Part shown: one piece after another, positions 1 to 11,767 of the stretch
How the letters are laid out: the number at the start of each line of letters is the position of its first letter
How positions within the stretch are numbered: the first letter of the stretch is position 1
Assembly (NCBI GenBank): GCA_030411725.1
Contig: MU839848.1
Span: 1-64,000, forward strand
Length of the DNA stretch: 64,000 nucleotides
Direction: 5' to 3'
Source of the DNA: Echria macrotheca
Taxonomy: Eukaryota; Ascomycota; Sordariomycetes; Sordariales; Schizotheciaceae
Position numbers and translations under genes: made by a program
The notes under the pieces: generated by a model
What the model was told of the DNA's origin: nothing
What the model saw: the letters and a program-made list of their open reading frames with translations, nothing else
The model's database searches: none

Positions 1-93
<93 letters not shown>
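1..93. other. 93-nt poly-C run at the window edge
   Basis: Every base from 1 to 93 is C, then ordinary sequence begins abruptly. Telomeres of filamentous fungi are TTAGGG/CCCTAA repeats, so this is not telomeric. The simplest reading is a homopolymer artefact (poly-G from two-colour chemistry, seen on the other strand) at a contig end. Confidence 0.85.
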
Positions 94-551
94 AGTGAGT
101 TGGACCTCAATAATAACAAAAACACCTCTGTTAATTTTTTTTCAAGCAAACAAGTTATTTGAAACCGCGAAAATTGAAAAAAAAAACGAGTTTGTAGCCT
201 TTGCATGAAAAATCTAGCTGTATGGTTTCTGTTCTGAGCAGTTCGAGGTGCGGTCCGAGAGGCTGATAGATAATGTATCATCATGACATGGATATGACCC
301 TGGGCTGAGGACACATGCTGAGAAAAACAACCCACCTCGCTCTGCCTTGGACCGATGAGAATCCAAGTGTCACACACCATCTACTCAAAATTCCAGCCCG
401 AGAATATTTTGTCTTCTATTGTGTTGTCACAAGGGCCCATACATATCTGCCCATCAAGCCCTTTTTGTAAACACCAGAGTCCTAACAAAGTCTACACGGT
501 CAGCTAACAGCTACGCCAGCGGTATAGTCTATCCACCCAGAACACCCGACA

Positions 552-2111
552 TCAGAAACCCGCCCAGAATATCCTCGCATACCGCTCTATCCTCTTCCTC
601 GTGGCCTCTACCTTCTCAATCACCTCCCCACTATACACCTCGCCCAGCGCCTTCCCCCCCAGCAACACGTCCTTCAAATGCCTCGCCGCTTCGTCCTTGG
701 TCATACAGACTAGCTCCTCAGGCCTCAGCCGGCTCGACTTCTGCCCGTCGATCTGAACCAGGGTACTCTCGGCTGGCCGCTCCCACCGGATCAGCACCAG
801 CCTTGTGGGCAGGTCCGACACGACGCTTCGGCCGCGATAGGCTTCCTCGATCAGGAATTCCACATCGCCCTGGGTAACGGGGACTCGCAGGCCATGGGCG
901 ACGTCGGGACCGCCCGCCGTTGTGGCGCGGACAACCTTCTCTTCGCTGCTTTGCAGGAAAGCTATGGTGGCGTCGTAAAGCTTGAATCTAGCCTTGCCGC
1001 CGGCGTAGTCGATTGGGTATCCTGACCAGTGTTAGATCTTACCAGACAGAGAGACCAATGAAAACTCACCAGATATCTTGAGGATAATATGATTGGCAAC
1101 GGCATACCCAAAGAACGCCGGCATCGTCCCTAGCACGGGGAGAATCCGCACCCGAAAGTCTGGTAATGGCCCTAGATCACCCACCGACCCCTTTTGAAAT
1201 TCCTCCACGGCAATCGGCAGCAGCGCCGCCTTTCCCTCGCCCATCTTCTCGGTCGAATACACAACCGGTATCCCGCTCGCAACCCCCAACAACTTGAGCT
1301 TGCGCCTCGTGGCGCGCGACAGCCCGTCATCCGTACTCTCCGAGATATCTCCCACCATAACCTTAGTCGGATCGCTCTTGGTACCGGCGCCCATGGACGA
1401 AATGACGGGAATTCCGTGGTCATAACAATACTTGAGCAGCTCAACCTTGGAATCGATATTGTCAATCGCATCAATCACGAAATCCGGTTTCTGTCCATCC
1501 TGCCAGGGACCGAGCAGATCATCCGCCACGCTGCCATCGAATTTCTGCAGGCGCAGGTCGAAGCGCACCCACGGCGTGATGGCCATCAGCCGCCGCTGCA
1601 GACACTGCACCTTGGAGATACCCACGTCGGCGAGCGTGGCTACCGCGTGTCGGTTCAGCGAGCTCAGACTGACCTGGTCGAAATCAACCAGACGAAGCTT
1701 GGACACGCCAGACCGGGCGAGAGCGGTAGAAGCGTGCGAGCCGACACCGCCCACGCCGACAACGATTATAAAGGCATTGCGCAGCTTGTCGAGACCGTCT
1801 GGACCCAAAAAGACGCGGTTCCGCGCGAGCTGCTCGAGGATGAGCTCCTCGTCGAAGTCGCCGTTCTGCGCGCGCTCGGCGAGTAGCCGGTTGTGCTCGT
1901 CCTCCTTGTCCGGCTTCGGGAGCGGGCCGTTGCGCTTGACTCGGGGCAGCAGCAGGTCCGAGGGAGACGACGATGACGGATCGGTGGGGATGGATTGCTT
2001 CAGTCGGGAGAGCTCGGTTTCTTTTTGGAGGCGCTGATAGGAGAGGATGGCGCCGGCTGTTACGGCTGCGGACGCCGCGGCGGCGGCGGCCAGTTGGATT
2101 TTTGATGACAT
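552..2111 (-). CDS. tRNA threonylcarbamoyladenosine dehydratase (TcdA/Tcd1-2 family, E1-like)
   Basis: Two exons, 1070-2111 and 552-1021, with a 48-nt intron (GTGAGT donor, CAG acceptor) encode 503 residues. Residues 7-24 form an Ala-rich hydrophobic segment that could anchor the protein in a membrane; yeast Tcd1/Tcd2 are outer-mitochondrial-membrane proteins. The E1/ThiF-like nucleotide fold is clear: GVGGVG at 119-124, then DFDQVSLSSLNRHA at 143-156, the adenylating-fold signature of the TcdA/CsdL branch, with VIDAIDNIDSK further on. The family adenylates t6A37 in tRNA and closes it to cyclic t6A. Exon 2 supplies the C-terminal part that is missing if the intron is read through. The length is slightly above the yeast proteins (about 430-450). 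It shares a promoter region with the SDR gene. The ATG at 2111 is the first in frame. Confidence 0.92.
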
Positions 2112-2561
2112 TTTTTTGTCTTGAGAGACAAATGTTTACACTCGGGTACAGTTGCAAAAAAGTTTTAGCACAGACCCAACGTGGAACAAAACGTCATTCT
2201 CCAATTCAAACTCCCCCACTGGTCCCACCCCACTTCCCCACAGTGCGCCCTGCGACCTGCATGCTAGCGCCTTGGCGTGGACAGGCCCCTGGACTTTGTT
2301 ACATGGATGACCTTCCTTACGGGATTCAGTCCCCGAATCACTAGAGACACTCAGACACGTATTCTAGGGTAGCGAACACGCGTGTCATCCTCACATTGAC
2401 CCCTCATGATAGCTGCTACCCCTCGCTGACCGCCTCTCCATTGGGCCATCGGGGACATGTTGTAGACAGGTGATATGGTATAAATACCCCAATTCCCCGT
2501 TTGATCTAAATAACAATCCCATCCCCCTTTTTGTGTGTGTGTTCGTATAATAAAAAAAACC
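2112..2561. promoter_or_regulatory. Divergent intergenic promoter region with TATA box for the SDR gene
   Basis: This 450-bp spacer separates two genes transcribed away from each other. A good TATA element (TATAAATA) lies at 2480-2487, 75-82 bp before the SDR ATG. No comparable TATA is evident for the dehydratase, as expected for a housekeeping gene. Confidence 0.6.
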
Positions 2562-3353
2562 ATGTCCGCCCAAGGCAAAACCGTCGTCGTCACCGGCGCC
2601 GCCAGCGGCCTAGGCAAGGCCATCGCGAGCGCCTTCCTCGCCGCCGGCGCGCACGTGGCCATCTGCGACATCAACACGCAGCGCATCGCCGCCGTCGAAG
2701 AGGAATGGACTCTCGCCTATCCAGGGAAATTCCTCACGCGCCAGGCCGACGTGACGGACCCGCGCCAGGTGCAAGACCTGATCGATGCCGCCGTCGCGCA
2801 CTTTGGGAGTGGCCGTCTCGACGTGCTGGTCAACAACGCCGGCATCATGGACGATTTTTCGCCCGTCGGGTCCACGACCGACGAGATGTGGAACCGCGTG
2901 CTGGCCGTGAACCTCAACGGGCCGTTCTTCGCCACGAAGGCGGCGATTGCGCAGTTCGAAAAACAAGAACCTAGTGGCGGGCTGATCGTCAACATCTGCT
3001 CCAACGCGAGCGTGCACGGGTTCCACGCCGGCGCGGCGTATACCGTGTCCAAGACGGCGCTGCTGGCCCTGACGAAGAGTACGGCGGGGTTTTATGGACC
3101 AAAAGGGATATCTGCGATCGCGCTGCTGCTCGGCGGGCTGGAGAATACCAACATCACGGACGCGCTGGCGGGCGGGATGAATATGGAGATGTTCCAGCGC
3201 ATCCAGGCGTCGCAGACGCCCTGGGAGGCTGGGAAGACGACGGTCCCCGTGGAGAGCGTGGCCAAGTATATTGTCTTCCTGTCGGATCCGGATATCGCGC
3301 CGAATGCTAACGGGTCGGCGATTTCGTTTAATAAGAACTGGCCTGAGGCGTGA
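2562..3353 (+). CDS. Short-chain dehydrogenase/reductase (classical SDR)
   Basis: A single exon of 263 residues. I chose the ATG at 2562 (AAACCATGTCC context) rather than the in-frame GTG upstream, because the Rossmann fold starts immediately after it. The cofactor motif TGAASGLG is at 11-18, an acidic Asp at 36 after beta-2 suggests NAD preference, the NNAG structural motif is at 91-94, and the catalytic pair is Y160-x3-K164 with a Ser at 147 or 150. The length is typical for a classical SDR. The substrate cannot be read from sequence. It is the only confident plus-strand gene in the window and faces the tRNA dehydratase gene. Downstream it converges on the small secreted-protein gene. Confidence 0.93.
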   Translation: MSAQGKTVVVTGAASGLGKAIASAFLAAGAHVAICDINTQRIAAVEEEWTLAYPGKFLTRQADVTDPRQVQDLIDAAVAHFGSGRLDVLVNNAGIMDDFSPVGSTTDEMWNRVLAVNLNGPFFATKAAIAQFEKQEPSGGLIVNICSNASVHGFHAGAAYTVSKTALLALTKSTAGFYGPKGISAIALLLGGLENTNITDALAGGMNMEMFQRIQASQTPWEAGKTTVPVESVAKYIVFLSDPDIAPNANGSAISFNKNWPEA

Positions 3354-3730
3354 TTTGTGATGTGATGGGATGGGATTACTGGGCGTGGGTTGAATAGTAA
3401 TGAGAGGAAAAACTGCCGTGTTCAAACTACCTAGTCGTACCAGTCAACATGCCTTGGCGTACAGTGGTGATACTGAGAGAAAAGAAATTGTCACAGTCAT
3501 CCCCCAGAGGAACATTGTTATGGAGTGTTCTGAACCACATGATAAAAAATCCATCCACCCCTTCCCACAACCCAATTCGTTGCCCGACGGCCCAAGGGTT
3601 GAAAGAAAGAAAATGGAGTGTGAAAGAAGTAAAACCCCAGAGAAGCAGAAACCCCCCATCCAGCTCTACCGGCCCATCCTCAACTCATAACCCTCGCCCG
3701 CCGCCGCATGATATTATCGCAGGCAGCCCC
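3354..3730. other. Convergent 3' intergenic spacer
   Basis: Lies between the stop codons of the SDR gene (plus) and the small secreted-protein gene (minus) and presumably holds both 3' UTRs. I see no other feature. Confidence 0.5.
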
Positions 3731-4050
3731 TTAAGAGAACTGATACCAAGGCGGAACGCAGTACGGGCTCTGGCTGGCAGCCCAATACTTGCACACCTGG
3801 CCGGCCCCGCACGATCCGGCGTACTTTTTTTTCGCTGTTAGTGATACCACATCTCCGGAAAAAAAAGAGTGTGTGTGAGAGAAAGGAAACGGAGGAAAGG
3901 GGAGAGACATACAACCCACTGGTATCCGGCGCCGCAGACCTCCCAGCCCGAGGCGTCCCAGGAGCAGCGGTAGGTGCCGGGCTTGCACCACTCGACCTGT
4001 TCGGCGGCGAGGGCCGCGGTGGCGAGGGCGAGGATGGCGGTGATCTTCAT
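3731..4050 (-). CDS. Small secreted cysteine-rich protein (candidate effector)
   Basis: Two exons, 3913-4050 and 3731-3823, with an 89-nt intron (GTATGT donor, CTAAC branch site 10-15 nt before an AAAG acceptor), give 76 residues. Residues 1-16 are a clear signal peptide (MKITAILALATAALAA), leaving about 60 residues with six cysteines at 22, 29, 39, 51, 57 and 68. The spacing is C-x6-C-x9-C-x11-C-x5-C-x10-C, consistent with three disulfides. The nearby alternative acceptor (CTAACAG) would throw the second exon out of the Cys-containing frame, so I prefer the AAAG site. Small size, an even number of cysteines and secretion are typical of fungal effectors or apoplastic proteins, but no family is recognised and the function is unknown. 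Confidence 0.8.
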
Positions 4051-4767
4051 TTTTTTTGTTTGTTTGGATATTGGATTTGTTTGTTTGTGTGAAGATAGAT
4101 GTATGTGTGTGATGAGTGATGAGGATGATGATGAGAGGATGGAGAGGATGGGAGGGAGATTTTATACATCAAGTGGACTCATACCGTTTTACTCTTCACG
4201 ATTCAAGGTTACATTTGTGGAGGATATTTCCTGGCGATGATCGCGCAAGGGAGGAGGGATTGATGGGAATGTGGGTGGGTATCGATCGGACTCGAGCTTG
4301 ATGGTGAGGTAATTGGAGATTCTTCGTCGAGACACCTGAAATCTTTGCAGTACCCCCTCAGAACTCGCCATGGCGAGAATAGGTGAGACACACTTTCGCT
4401 CCGCAGGTATGCCAACGACGTCAGATCGCACACACCTAGCTCTAACCCACGGGACAGAGTTATTCAGTCTTCACATTGACACATTTCTTATACAGTTCAG
4501 GCACGAATATCATACCCTCCGGCCTGATTTGAATGAGAACCGCCGAGACTTGGACCCCGCCATTCCCCATCCGGCAGAATAGTAAACAAACCCCTTTTCG
4601 CCAGCAGCCCGGCGCTTCCTGCCGGGTCCACGCCCACCACGCAAGATTTCGAGATCACCACTCTTTCCATAGAGGCAGCCCAAAGATTCACACAATCAAA
4701 AGTAATGCAATATTCACTACCCTATATCCAGGAATCGATATACAACAACAAACGCTATGGACATCCG
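4051..4767. promoter_or_regulatory. Upstream region of the small secreted-protein gene, with TATA box
   Basis: TATAAAAT on the minus strand at 4159-4166 lies about 110 bp before the ATG at 4050. The 5' leader between them is rich in CATC and CAAA repeats. The distal part probably contains the 3' UTR of the acyl-CoA synthetase gene. No ORF here looks real. Confidence 0.55.
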
Positions 4768-7000
4768 CTATGAAGACCCCTCTTCCCCGCCCAAAATCTT
4801 CCTCGCCACCTCCCTCAACTTAAACTTCTGAATCTTCCCGCTCGCAGTTTTGGGATACTCATCCACCCAAAAAACATGCTTCGGCACCAGATGCCGCGAC
4901 AGATGCGTGCCAACCCACTCCCTCACCTCCCCTTTCGTCAAAACCTTCTTCCCCGTCCCCGCGCCCCGCCCCACCCCCTCGACAAGTGTCTGCTCGCCGC
5001 CTTCCCCTTCAACCGCCTCGACGCCCTTGTGCACAATCACAAACGCGCCCACACACTCCCCGTATCTTTCGTCCGGCACACCCACGACGCTAGCCTCCGC
5101 GATAAGCGGATGCTGGAACAGACAGTTCTCAATCTCCAGCGGGTGGATATTCTCCCCGCCGCGGATAATCAGATCCTTGATCCGGCCCGTGATCTCGACG
5201 TAACCGTCCGCATCCATGGCCGCCTCGTCGCCCGAATACATCCACACCGTCCCGTCGGGCTCCTGGATGCGCACCTCGGACGTGCGCTCTTCGTCGCCCC
5301 AGTAGCCCTTCATCACCAGATATCCCGCCGCCGCGAGCTCGCCCTTTTCACCCCTGGGGAGAATGCGGGTGCGGTCGTGCGGGTCGACGACTTTGACGCG
5401 CGTGTGCGGCATCACGCGGCCGACGGTCCGGGTGCGCTGGATGAAGGAGTCGTGGGGGGATGTCATGCTACAGTTACTTTTAGTTGATAAAATCTGGCTT
5501 CTCTCTAGCATATACTTACCAACTGACCGGACTCGTCTCCGTCATGCCGTAGCAAATGACAAGTTCCTCGAGACCGAGCGTCTGGTAGAGCCGGCGCATC
5601 AGCGATTCAGGCACCGAGCTGCCGGCCGCGATGCCCTTGCGGAGATGGGACGGGAAGGCTCCGATCGACTCGGCGGGGATGAAATTGTGCAGCTGGCCCG
5701 AGGCGATCAATTCGAGCATCGCGACGAACATGGTGGCCACCCCGTACAGGCCGGTGGCCTGGTGCGAGGCTACCATACGTAGGGAGGCGAGTGGGTCAAA
5801 CGCCGGCGAGGGGAAGAGAATGGCTGCGCCACTGGTGGCCGTGGCCATGTACCCCAGCACGCTGCCGAAGCAGTGAAATCTATTCACGAAGTCAGAGATG
5901 AAAGTGTACTAAAGCAACGGACACACATACAGAGGTGGCGGACAGACGATCTTGTCTGAAGGCGTGAGACCCATCCGGTTGCCGATGAGGTACCCGTTGT
6001 TGAGAATAGATGTATGCGAGAGCATGGCCGCTTTGGGATGAGACGTCGTCCCCGAGGTAAACTGGATATTAATCGTTTCTGCAGGATCAAGCGGCGAGTC
6101 GGGCGTGATCGACCGGGCGGAAGGCGATGACCGTCTCGGCTCAAAATCAGGAAGCAGCTCAGTAAACGGGGTGAGGGCGCGGAGGTCTGCGACCCGAGGA
6201 AACCCCGACAGCGGGTGGGACGCCGAGTTATCGACAATCACGACCCTCTCCAGCGTCGGGACGGACGGACTCTCGACCTTTGTCTTGTAGAGATCTGGAA
6301 CGATTGCCTCGAGCAGAGCAAGGTTACTCCGTCCGCGACAGGGCTTGTAAGCCAGATCCGTGACGGCGCCGATGATAAGAAGCCGGACACCGAGGTGATT
6401 CAGCGCAGCCGTGACCTGCTTTGCGTTGAAGCCCGGGTTCAGCGGGACCAGAATGGCGCCCAGCTTGAAGATGGCATACGTGAGCGCCGCGAACTCGGCG
6501 CTGTTCCCAAGACTGACAGCCACCCTGTCCCCCTTCCCAACACCGAGAGACCGGAGAGAACGGGCCAGCGTGTTGGACACCAGATCGAGACCTTCATAGC
6601 TGAGCCTGGTTTCCACCGCAGCCGGCGGTTCCCCGACGATGCCGGGCAGCACGTCCTTGCCTGTGGTCGGCGTCCTCGCGATGACGGCAGCATGGTCGCC
6701 GTATTGCGAGACCACCGACGCAAAGTGTGCGGGAATTGTGTGTTCCAGAACTCGTGGCTTATTCCACATCAGCTCTCGTCCATCAGAATAAAGACGGGGA
6801 AAACTCACCTCAGTCGGTCCCTCCGAGATACTCAGACTGCCAATCCCCCGAACAGCCGTCGTCCCCAGCCTGGGCCGATGCCACCACTTCCCCCTCGCCC
6901 GCAGCGCCGAAACCTCTCCCCCCAAGCACCGACAAACTCTCACCGACGACAACGGCCCCGAGAAGCGGGCCAACCCCTGAGCAGGAGCACGCATCGTCAT
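4768..7000 (-). CDS. Acyl-CoA synthetase / AMP-binding enzyme (ACSF2-like), probably mitochondrial
   Basis: Four exons (6809-7000, 5931-6757, 5520-5879, 4768-5467) with introns of 51, 51 and 52 nt encode 692 residues. The first intron is in frame and could be read through; splicing joins SEGPTE to PRVLEHTIPA, which matches the usual start of this family better. The N-terminus (about 45 residues, Arg-rich, almost no acidic residues) looks like a mitochondrial presequence, and no peroxisomal C-terminal tripeptide is present. ANL-superfamily motifs in order: FTSGTT near 297, YGMTETSP near 450, YSGDEAAMDADGYVEITGR at 537-555, RGGENI, and the A10 lysine K671 in KTASGKIQK. A Gly-rich insertion lies at about 607-634. 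The enzyme should activate a carboxylic acid as an acyl-adenylate and transfer it to CoA; the chain length is unknown. Confidence 0.92.
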
Positions 7001-7904
7001 CGCATCGGATAAAGATATCCTCCGTCCGCACTGTGTTCACCCCCGTACACTTATCCTTCTCAACCTCCCAAATATATATACGTATATATCCAAACCTCGC
7101 AAGTCAATGACCAAAATGACATCAAACGGTAAACTTAAAAAGAGGAAAACCCGGACTTCCGGTTATGTACGGAATACACACACACACCGAGGCTTAAAGA
7201 AGCCAATGGACAAGGCTGCGGGGTACCCTGTCAATTGGAACTGTGGCTGTCCCCGCAATCTGCAATCCGCAATCCCCGCGTTGAACGGAGCTTGGCGGCC
7301 CTCGGCCTCCACCGGCTTTCCAGGTTTCTCCTCTCGCCCCGCTCACCGCGTTTCTCATCGTCGTCATTGTTTAGTCCGGTGGGCAAATAAGAGAGAGATA
7401 TATGCCTGTATTTTTGTGTTTTGATGACTCCTCTGTGGAAGTCTAGACCCGAAGACCATGAACCCCCAGGTCGGGATGCGTACCCCTGAAGTCCTGCCGA
7501 CAAATAGCCACGCAGCTGAAGGATCTTGATATGGCATGGTGGCCGATGGATCCTAACTTCGGCCAACACTTGAAGACTAGACAGTCATTCTATTCTTCTT
7601 CAAGCTAAATGTGCAGAGTGTGGGTCAAAGATGGATTCGGGGCAACACCCACCGAGTATCATTCAAAAGGCCCTGTCAAGCAGGCGGCCAGTAGCTCAGC
7701 GAGCTGCAATTCCTGTCTGACATCCATGTCTATGTACATCCGACTTTTGTGTACACTCTATGCCTCCTAAAACAAGTCGCCGCCAAAACGCCTCCCATGC
7801 AAATACCTGTAATAAATGGTGTAGTTGACAAAATAACTGGCCGTCTTGCCGCCAATGCTGAAGTTCGAACCGACAACTCGTATCAGTATGCAGAAGAACC
7901 AGCT
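7001..7904. other. Intergenic spacer: acyl-CoA synthetase promoter and GT32 3' side
   Basis: Holds the upstream region of the acyl-CoA synthetase gene (TATATATA-like runs around 7074-7086) and the 3' region of the GT32 gene. No supported gene. Confidence 0.4.
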
Positions 7905-9072
7905 TCAATGTTTTTGCTCCCCGATATGTCGCTCGCTCTCGGGCTTCCACGTCCCTGTTGAAACCCCGTTAGTTCAGACCACCGACAACAAATCCCATCG
8001 ACTTACCCTCGAAATCGTGCTTAACAAACGCCATGGGGTCGTCGTAGTCCTTCGCGCCCATCTGTTGCACGCCCGGCGAGAAACTCGTGATGGGAAGAAC
8101 CACCACGTCGCCCACCCGCTTTGCCACCTCCATACCCGTAAAGTTCTTCCAGTCGATAGGCCCCGGTGAGCTCGACATATCAAAATATCTTTCGTCGTTG
8201 AAATAACTAAAGATAATGTCGGTCCACAGCGCCGGCCCGGTGAACTCGATGACGCTCTTGTCGTTCACATCCCTCAGCGACCCCGCCCGCTTTCGCTTCA
8301 GCGTCTGGTCGGTGATCTGCTTGACAATTTCCCTCAAAATCGGATGTCCCGGCTTGCTCTGGATCGTCCACTGGCAAAACTGAATCCGACGCGAGTACCA
8401 ATCCTTCCAGTCAGGCCTATCGGGATCGGCCTCGATACCAATCACGAGTCCCACCGCGTCCCGCGGCACCGATTCGGGTATCCATTCGAGTGCGCTACGT
8501 ATCGCGTATGTATCGATGTCCGAGTAGATCCCCCCTCGTGCCAGCAAAATCAGATACCGGAAGAAATCCGCCTTCAATACCGGAAGCGGGAGGGCATCGT
8601 ACGCTTCGAGGACTTCAGGGACAGAGCCGTATAGCAGGCGTAGGAGGTGTACGGCGACTTGGTCGGTGATAACCTCGTGGACGAAACCGGGATGTTGCTC
8701 GGTCCACGTGGCTTCCTGCTCCCGAAAGTCGAATTCGCTGTGGGCGGGTGTCCATTTCCATGTTTGCCAAATATAAGCTGGAAACTTTGACTCGACGTCG
8801 TAGGGAAATTGGTAGGCCAACTTGTCTTGAAGGCTCAGCTTGGACAAGTCCTGTATCGTCTGCTGACCCGACTTCGCTGGTCGGTGTCGCCCCGGGGGGC
8901 CGTGAATCGGGTTCGTCCCGGCCGCCGTCGTCGACGCTTGTCTTGATCCCTCGAAGTTCTTAGCTTGTGGGAACTGCTCGAGCGCCGTCGCTGGCGGCGT
9001 CGACCGTGTTGTGAAGAAGAGGATCGTGAGTATCAAGGCCGCAGCCACGAGGGCGCGGCGAAAGGTGAGCAT
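7905..9072 (-). CDS. Golgi glycosyltransferase family 32, OCH1-like alpha-1,6-mannosyltransferase
   Basis: Two exons, 8007-9072 and 7905-7954, with a 52-nt intron (GTAAGT donor, CTAAC branch, CAACAG acceptor) encode 371 residues. Residues 8-22 form a signal anchor after a short basic N-terminus, the topology of a type II Golgi protein. The GT32 (DXD sugar-binding) core is visible: IPxxIWQTWK-like FPAYIWQTWK at 97-106, then ADFFRYLILLARGGIYSDID with the DXD pair at D185/D187. The short second exon restores the conserved C-terminal HDFEGTWK block seen in OCH1-type proteins. The family adds the first alpha-1,6-mannose to N-glycans or extends outer chains; which acceptor this paralogue uses is not evident. 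Confidence 0.9.
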
Positions 9073-11377
9073 GGCAACTGCTGGAGGCTCGCGGTCAGTC
9101 GATGCCGGTTTTCGAGCTAAATCGTGCGCTGCCTCAGACGGACGCGCCGCGGATGCAGGAACTTCGGGCCAAATGCGAAAACCGGGAAATATCTATATGC
9201 GAAGTCTTGGACAAAGGAAAATGGCCAAAGAAAATTGTTGCTGGATGGGACGAAAATGGATGCAGGAGAGAAAATTGCGTCGAGGCGGAGTCTTGAACTG
9301 AGCTCAGCTCCCCTGCCAAGTGGAGGGCAGCCGTGTACCACAGTAGAAATTGACGGAGTCGGTTGCGGGCCTCTCAGATTCGGATTGGCGTGGGAGAAGT
9401 GCGTGGGGCTGAAGATCATACCTGTCACTCCCGTTTCTGCCAGCCAAAGGCAGGGCGATGTCGAGATTCAAAAGAAGCACCGCCGAAGATCTGTGCCAAG
9501 AGATGGCTCGACCAGGGAAGCAGCACGGTGATCTGTTCCTCTCGGTTCGTGGCCCGTACTTTGGCGAGTTTCAAACGAGCAGGGCCGCGTAGGCGATCCA
9601 CGGGCCAGAACGAGGCGTGCGCTGCGGGCAGGCAAGGGCTGTCTGGTTCTGGTCGCATCAAACAGTCGCTCCAACGGTCGGGTTTGATGAATTTTTGGAT
9701 GACGCGATTGAGAAATCGGCCAAGCCACCTTACGCGCAGCTGAGGCACGACTGTTGCTAGATCGGGGCTGGCCTAGTCTGAGCTGACGCGGAGGTCGGAC
9801 GGCGGGGTCGCAGGAAGAGTTCAGTTCAGACCAAAAAGGAGCAGCAAAGAGCGAACAGCGGATGAATTGGCTTTAAACGTCGGATCGCACGAGTGGCATG
9901 GCGCCAGGATCTCTGTGCATCTATCCACGACGATGCCGCCTCCCGCATCGCGCCATCGACCCAATGCCCGGGGCTATAGCACAGAGGAAAAAGCGGAATA
10001 CTCGGGCTGATCTCCTCGAAAATCAATCAATCACGGCCACCTTCGGCTGCAGGAACCGGAGCTGAGGCATCCGCCAGTCAGCTTGATACCGAAGCCAGCT
10101 GTTCTGCAGCCGCAGCCGTGTCACCGACCACCAACCATCTCGCCGCGCACAACCAATGCCGGGGAAGTGCGCTGCCGTTGCAGCCGAGACGCCGAGGCCC
10201 GCAGCGAGCAACTGCAGCAGGAAATCGACAAGATTCCACTGTCGAGCCGTAGCTGCGGATGAATGCCTCTGAACGATAAGTTGGAAGCGGGACAAAATAG
10301 ACGCACGGTCTAGCGATAGATCCTCGTGCCAAGCTCAAACGATTCCATGAATTTGGGTCCAATGCGGGCAATCTTGGTGGCGATCCATGTCATGCAGATT
10401 TCACTGGAGGGAGGAGGGGGGGGGGGGGTGTTCATTCCGCCAGCTTCCGCTGCTTGAAACACAGCGCCCCCCACAGAAGCCGCCTTGCGTTTGCATGCCC
10501 GCCAAGACGCGCCAAGAGCCGGCATGGAAAACCAGATGCCAAATGGCGATTGCATCGGATGGACAAAAACCGACATATTGATGTCGAAATTCAGCCGACT
10601 TGCCCGCCCAGCGAGCAATCAACGTGTGCCGTTTCTCCAGGATCGGCAACTGCACAGTAGCCAAGCAAACCTTGAGAACCGATCTGGGGAATGCGAGGGC
10701 GGAGAATTTCTGCACCAATGCCAACCACCCCTCCTCCCTAGCATCCGCCATGTGGCACAAATTCAACGCGTCCAACGACCCGGCAGCTCCTCGTCTCAGC
10801 AAGCGAAATGTAGGTTGCACGTGTGCGCGGCGAGTGTTTGTTCCTTGCGTGTGTTTGTCTGGCCACGACTTCGACGCGGCGAGACTGTCACTGTGCCGCG
10901 CAGCAGGCGGACCGTTAGCCACTGTGGTTGTTGCCTGGGCAAAGCACCGTTCGCGATATTGGTCCGTGAGGAACAGCAATGTGGTGTTGTGTCATCTTAG
11001 ATGGCACAGATAATCTAATCATCGCTGACACAGAATCACGACATCTCGGATCCTTCCGTCAGCCGCATAGCTTGGCTTCTGTCGTCCGTCCTCTTTGGAC
11101 GTGGTCGGGGCCAAATATGACCGCTAAGCACTTGAGAGATTGCTCGTGTATCGTTGCTCTTGTCGGTAACTTAGGCCACGGCGGTATGGGTGTGATATAG
11201 GGCTTGAGCTTCCATTCCGTTTCGACTCGAGATGCCGTCGCGTGTTAGCCGGTTGAAGGTGTTAGCTACCGGTGCTCGGTTGTCCGTCGACACCCAGGAT
11301 TTCAATCGACCGGCTGGCAATATTTCATTCATACCTACCTGTCTCAAGGACCGTTCCATGAGATGGAGATGGAATAT
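9073..11377. other. Gene-free intergenic region with a 13-nt poly-G tract
   Basis: Includes the GT32 promoter next to 9073. The open frames here have no recognisable domain, no convincing start context and no good splice sites. A run of 13 G lies at 10416-10428. Confidence 0.4.
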
Positions 11378-11767
11378 TCACAGGCCAAAAACGGTCCCGC
11401 CATACCGGAAGCTACCATGTTTGCAAGACGGCTCCGCAATAGTGTGATGTCGTGAGTCCGTGGTTCGTCACTCGGAGCTGACTGGTGACTCTTACCGGGG
11501 ATGGGCTCTGGAAGAATATTCGGTCATGGCAAAATGAGACTTGCGTTCTTTCTGGGCCTTGTTGTACTGGGCCTGCGCGTCTGGGACGGGAGCAGTGTTT
11601 CCAGCGGATGTCTGGAGACACCCGACGCCCGTTCCGAGTTGGTCCAAGAAACTCCTTCTTTCCACCGGCATAACTCCACTCCGGGGTTTAGTAATTTTTG
11701 GTCTGTTCTGGTTCTTGAGATGTTGCAAGTTTCTTGTTGTCGACCGTGTCCGCCTCTTGTCGACCAT
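11378..11767 (-). CDS. Candidate two-exon orphan gene (101 aa)
   Basis: Exons 11496-11767 and 11378-11411 are joined by an 84-nt intron with a GTAAGA donor and a GTAG acceptor, and the frame continues to a stop. The product would be a 101-residue basic, hydrophilic protein with no signal peptide or domain that I recognise. A plus-strand frame over the same bases also looks gene-like (next entry), so at most one is likely to be real. Confidence 0.2.
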
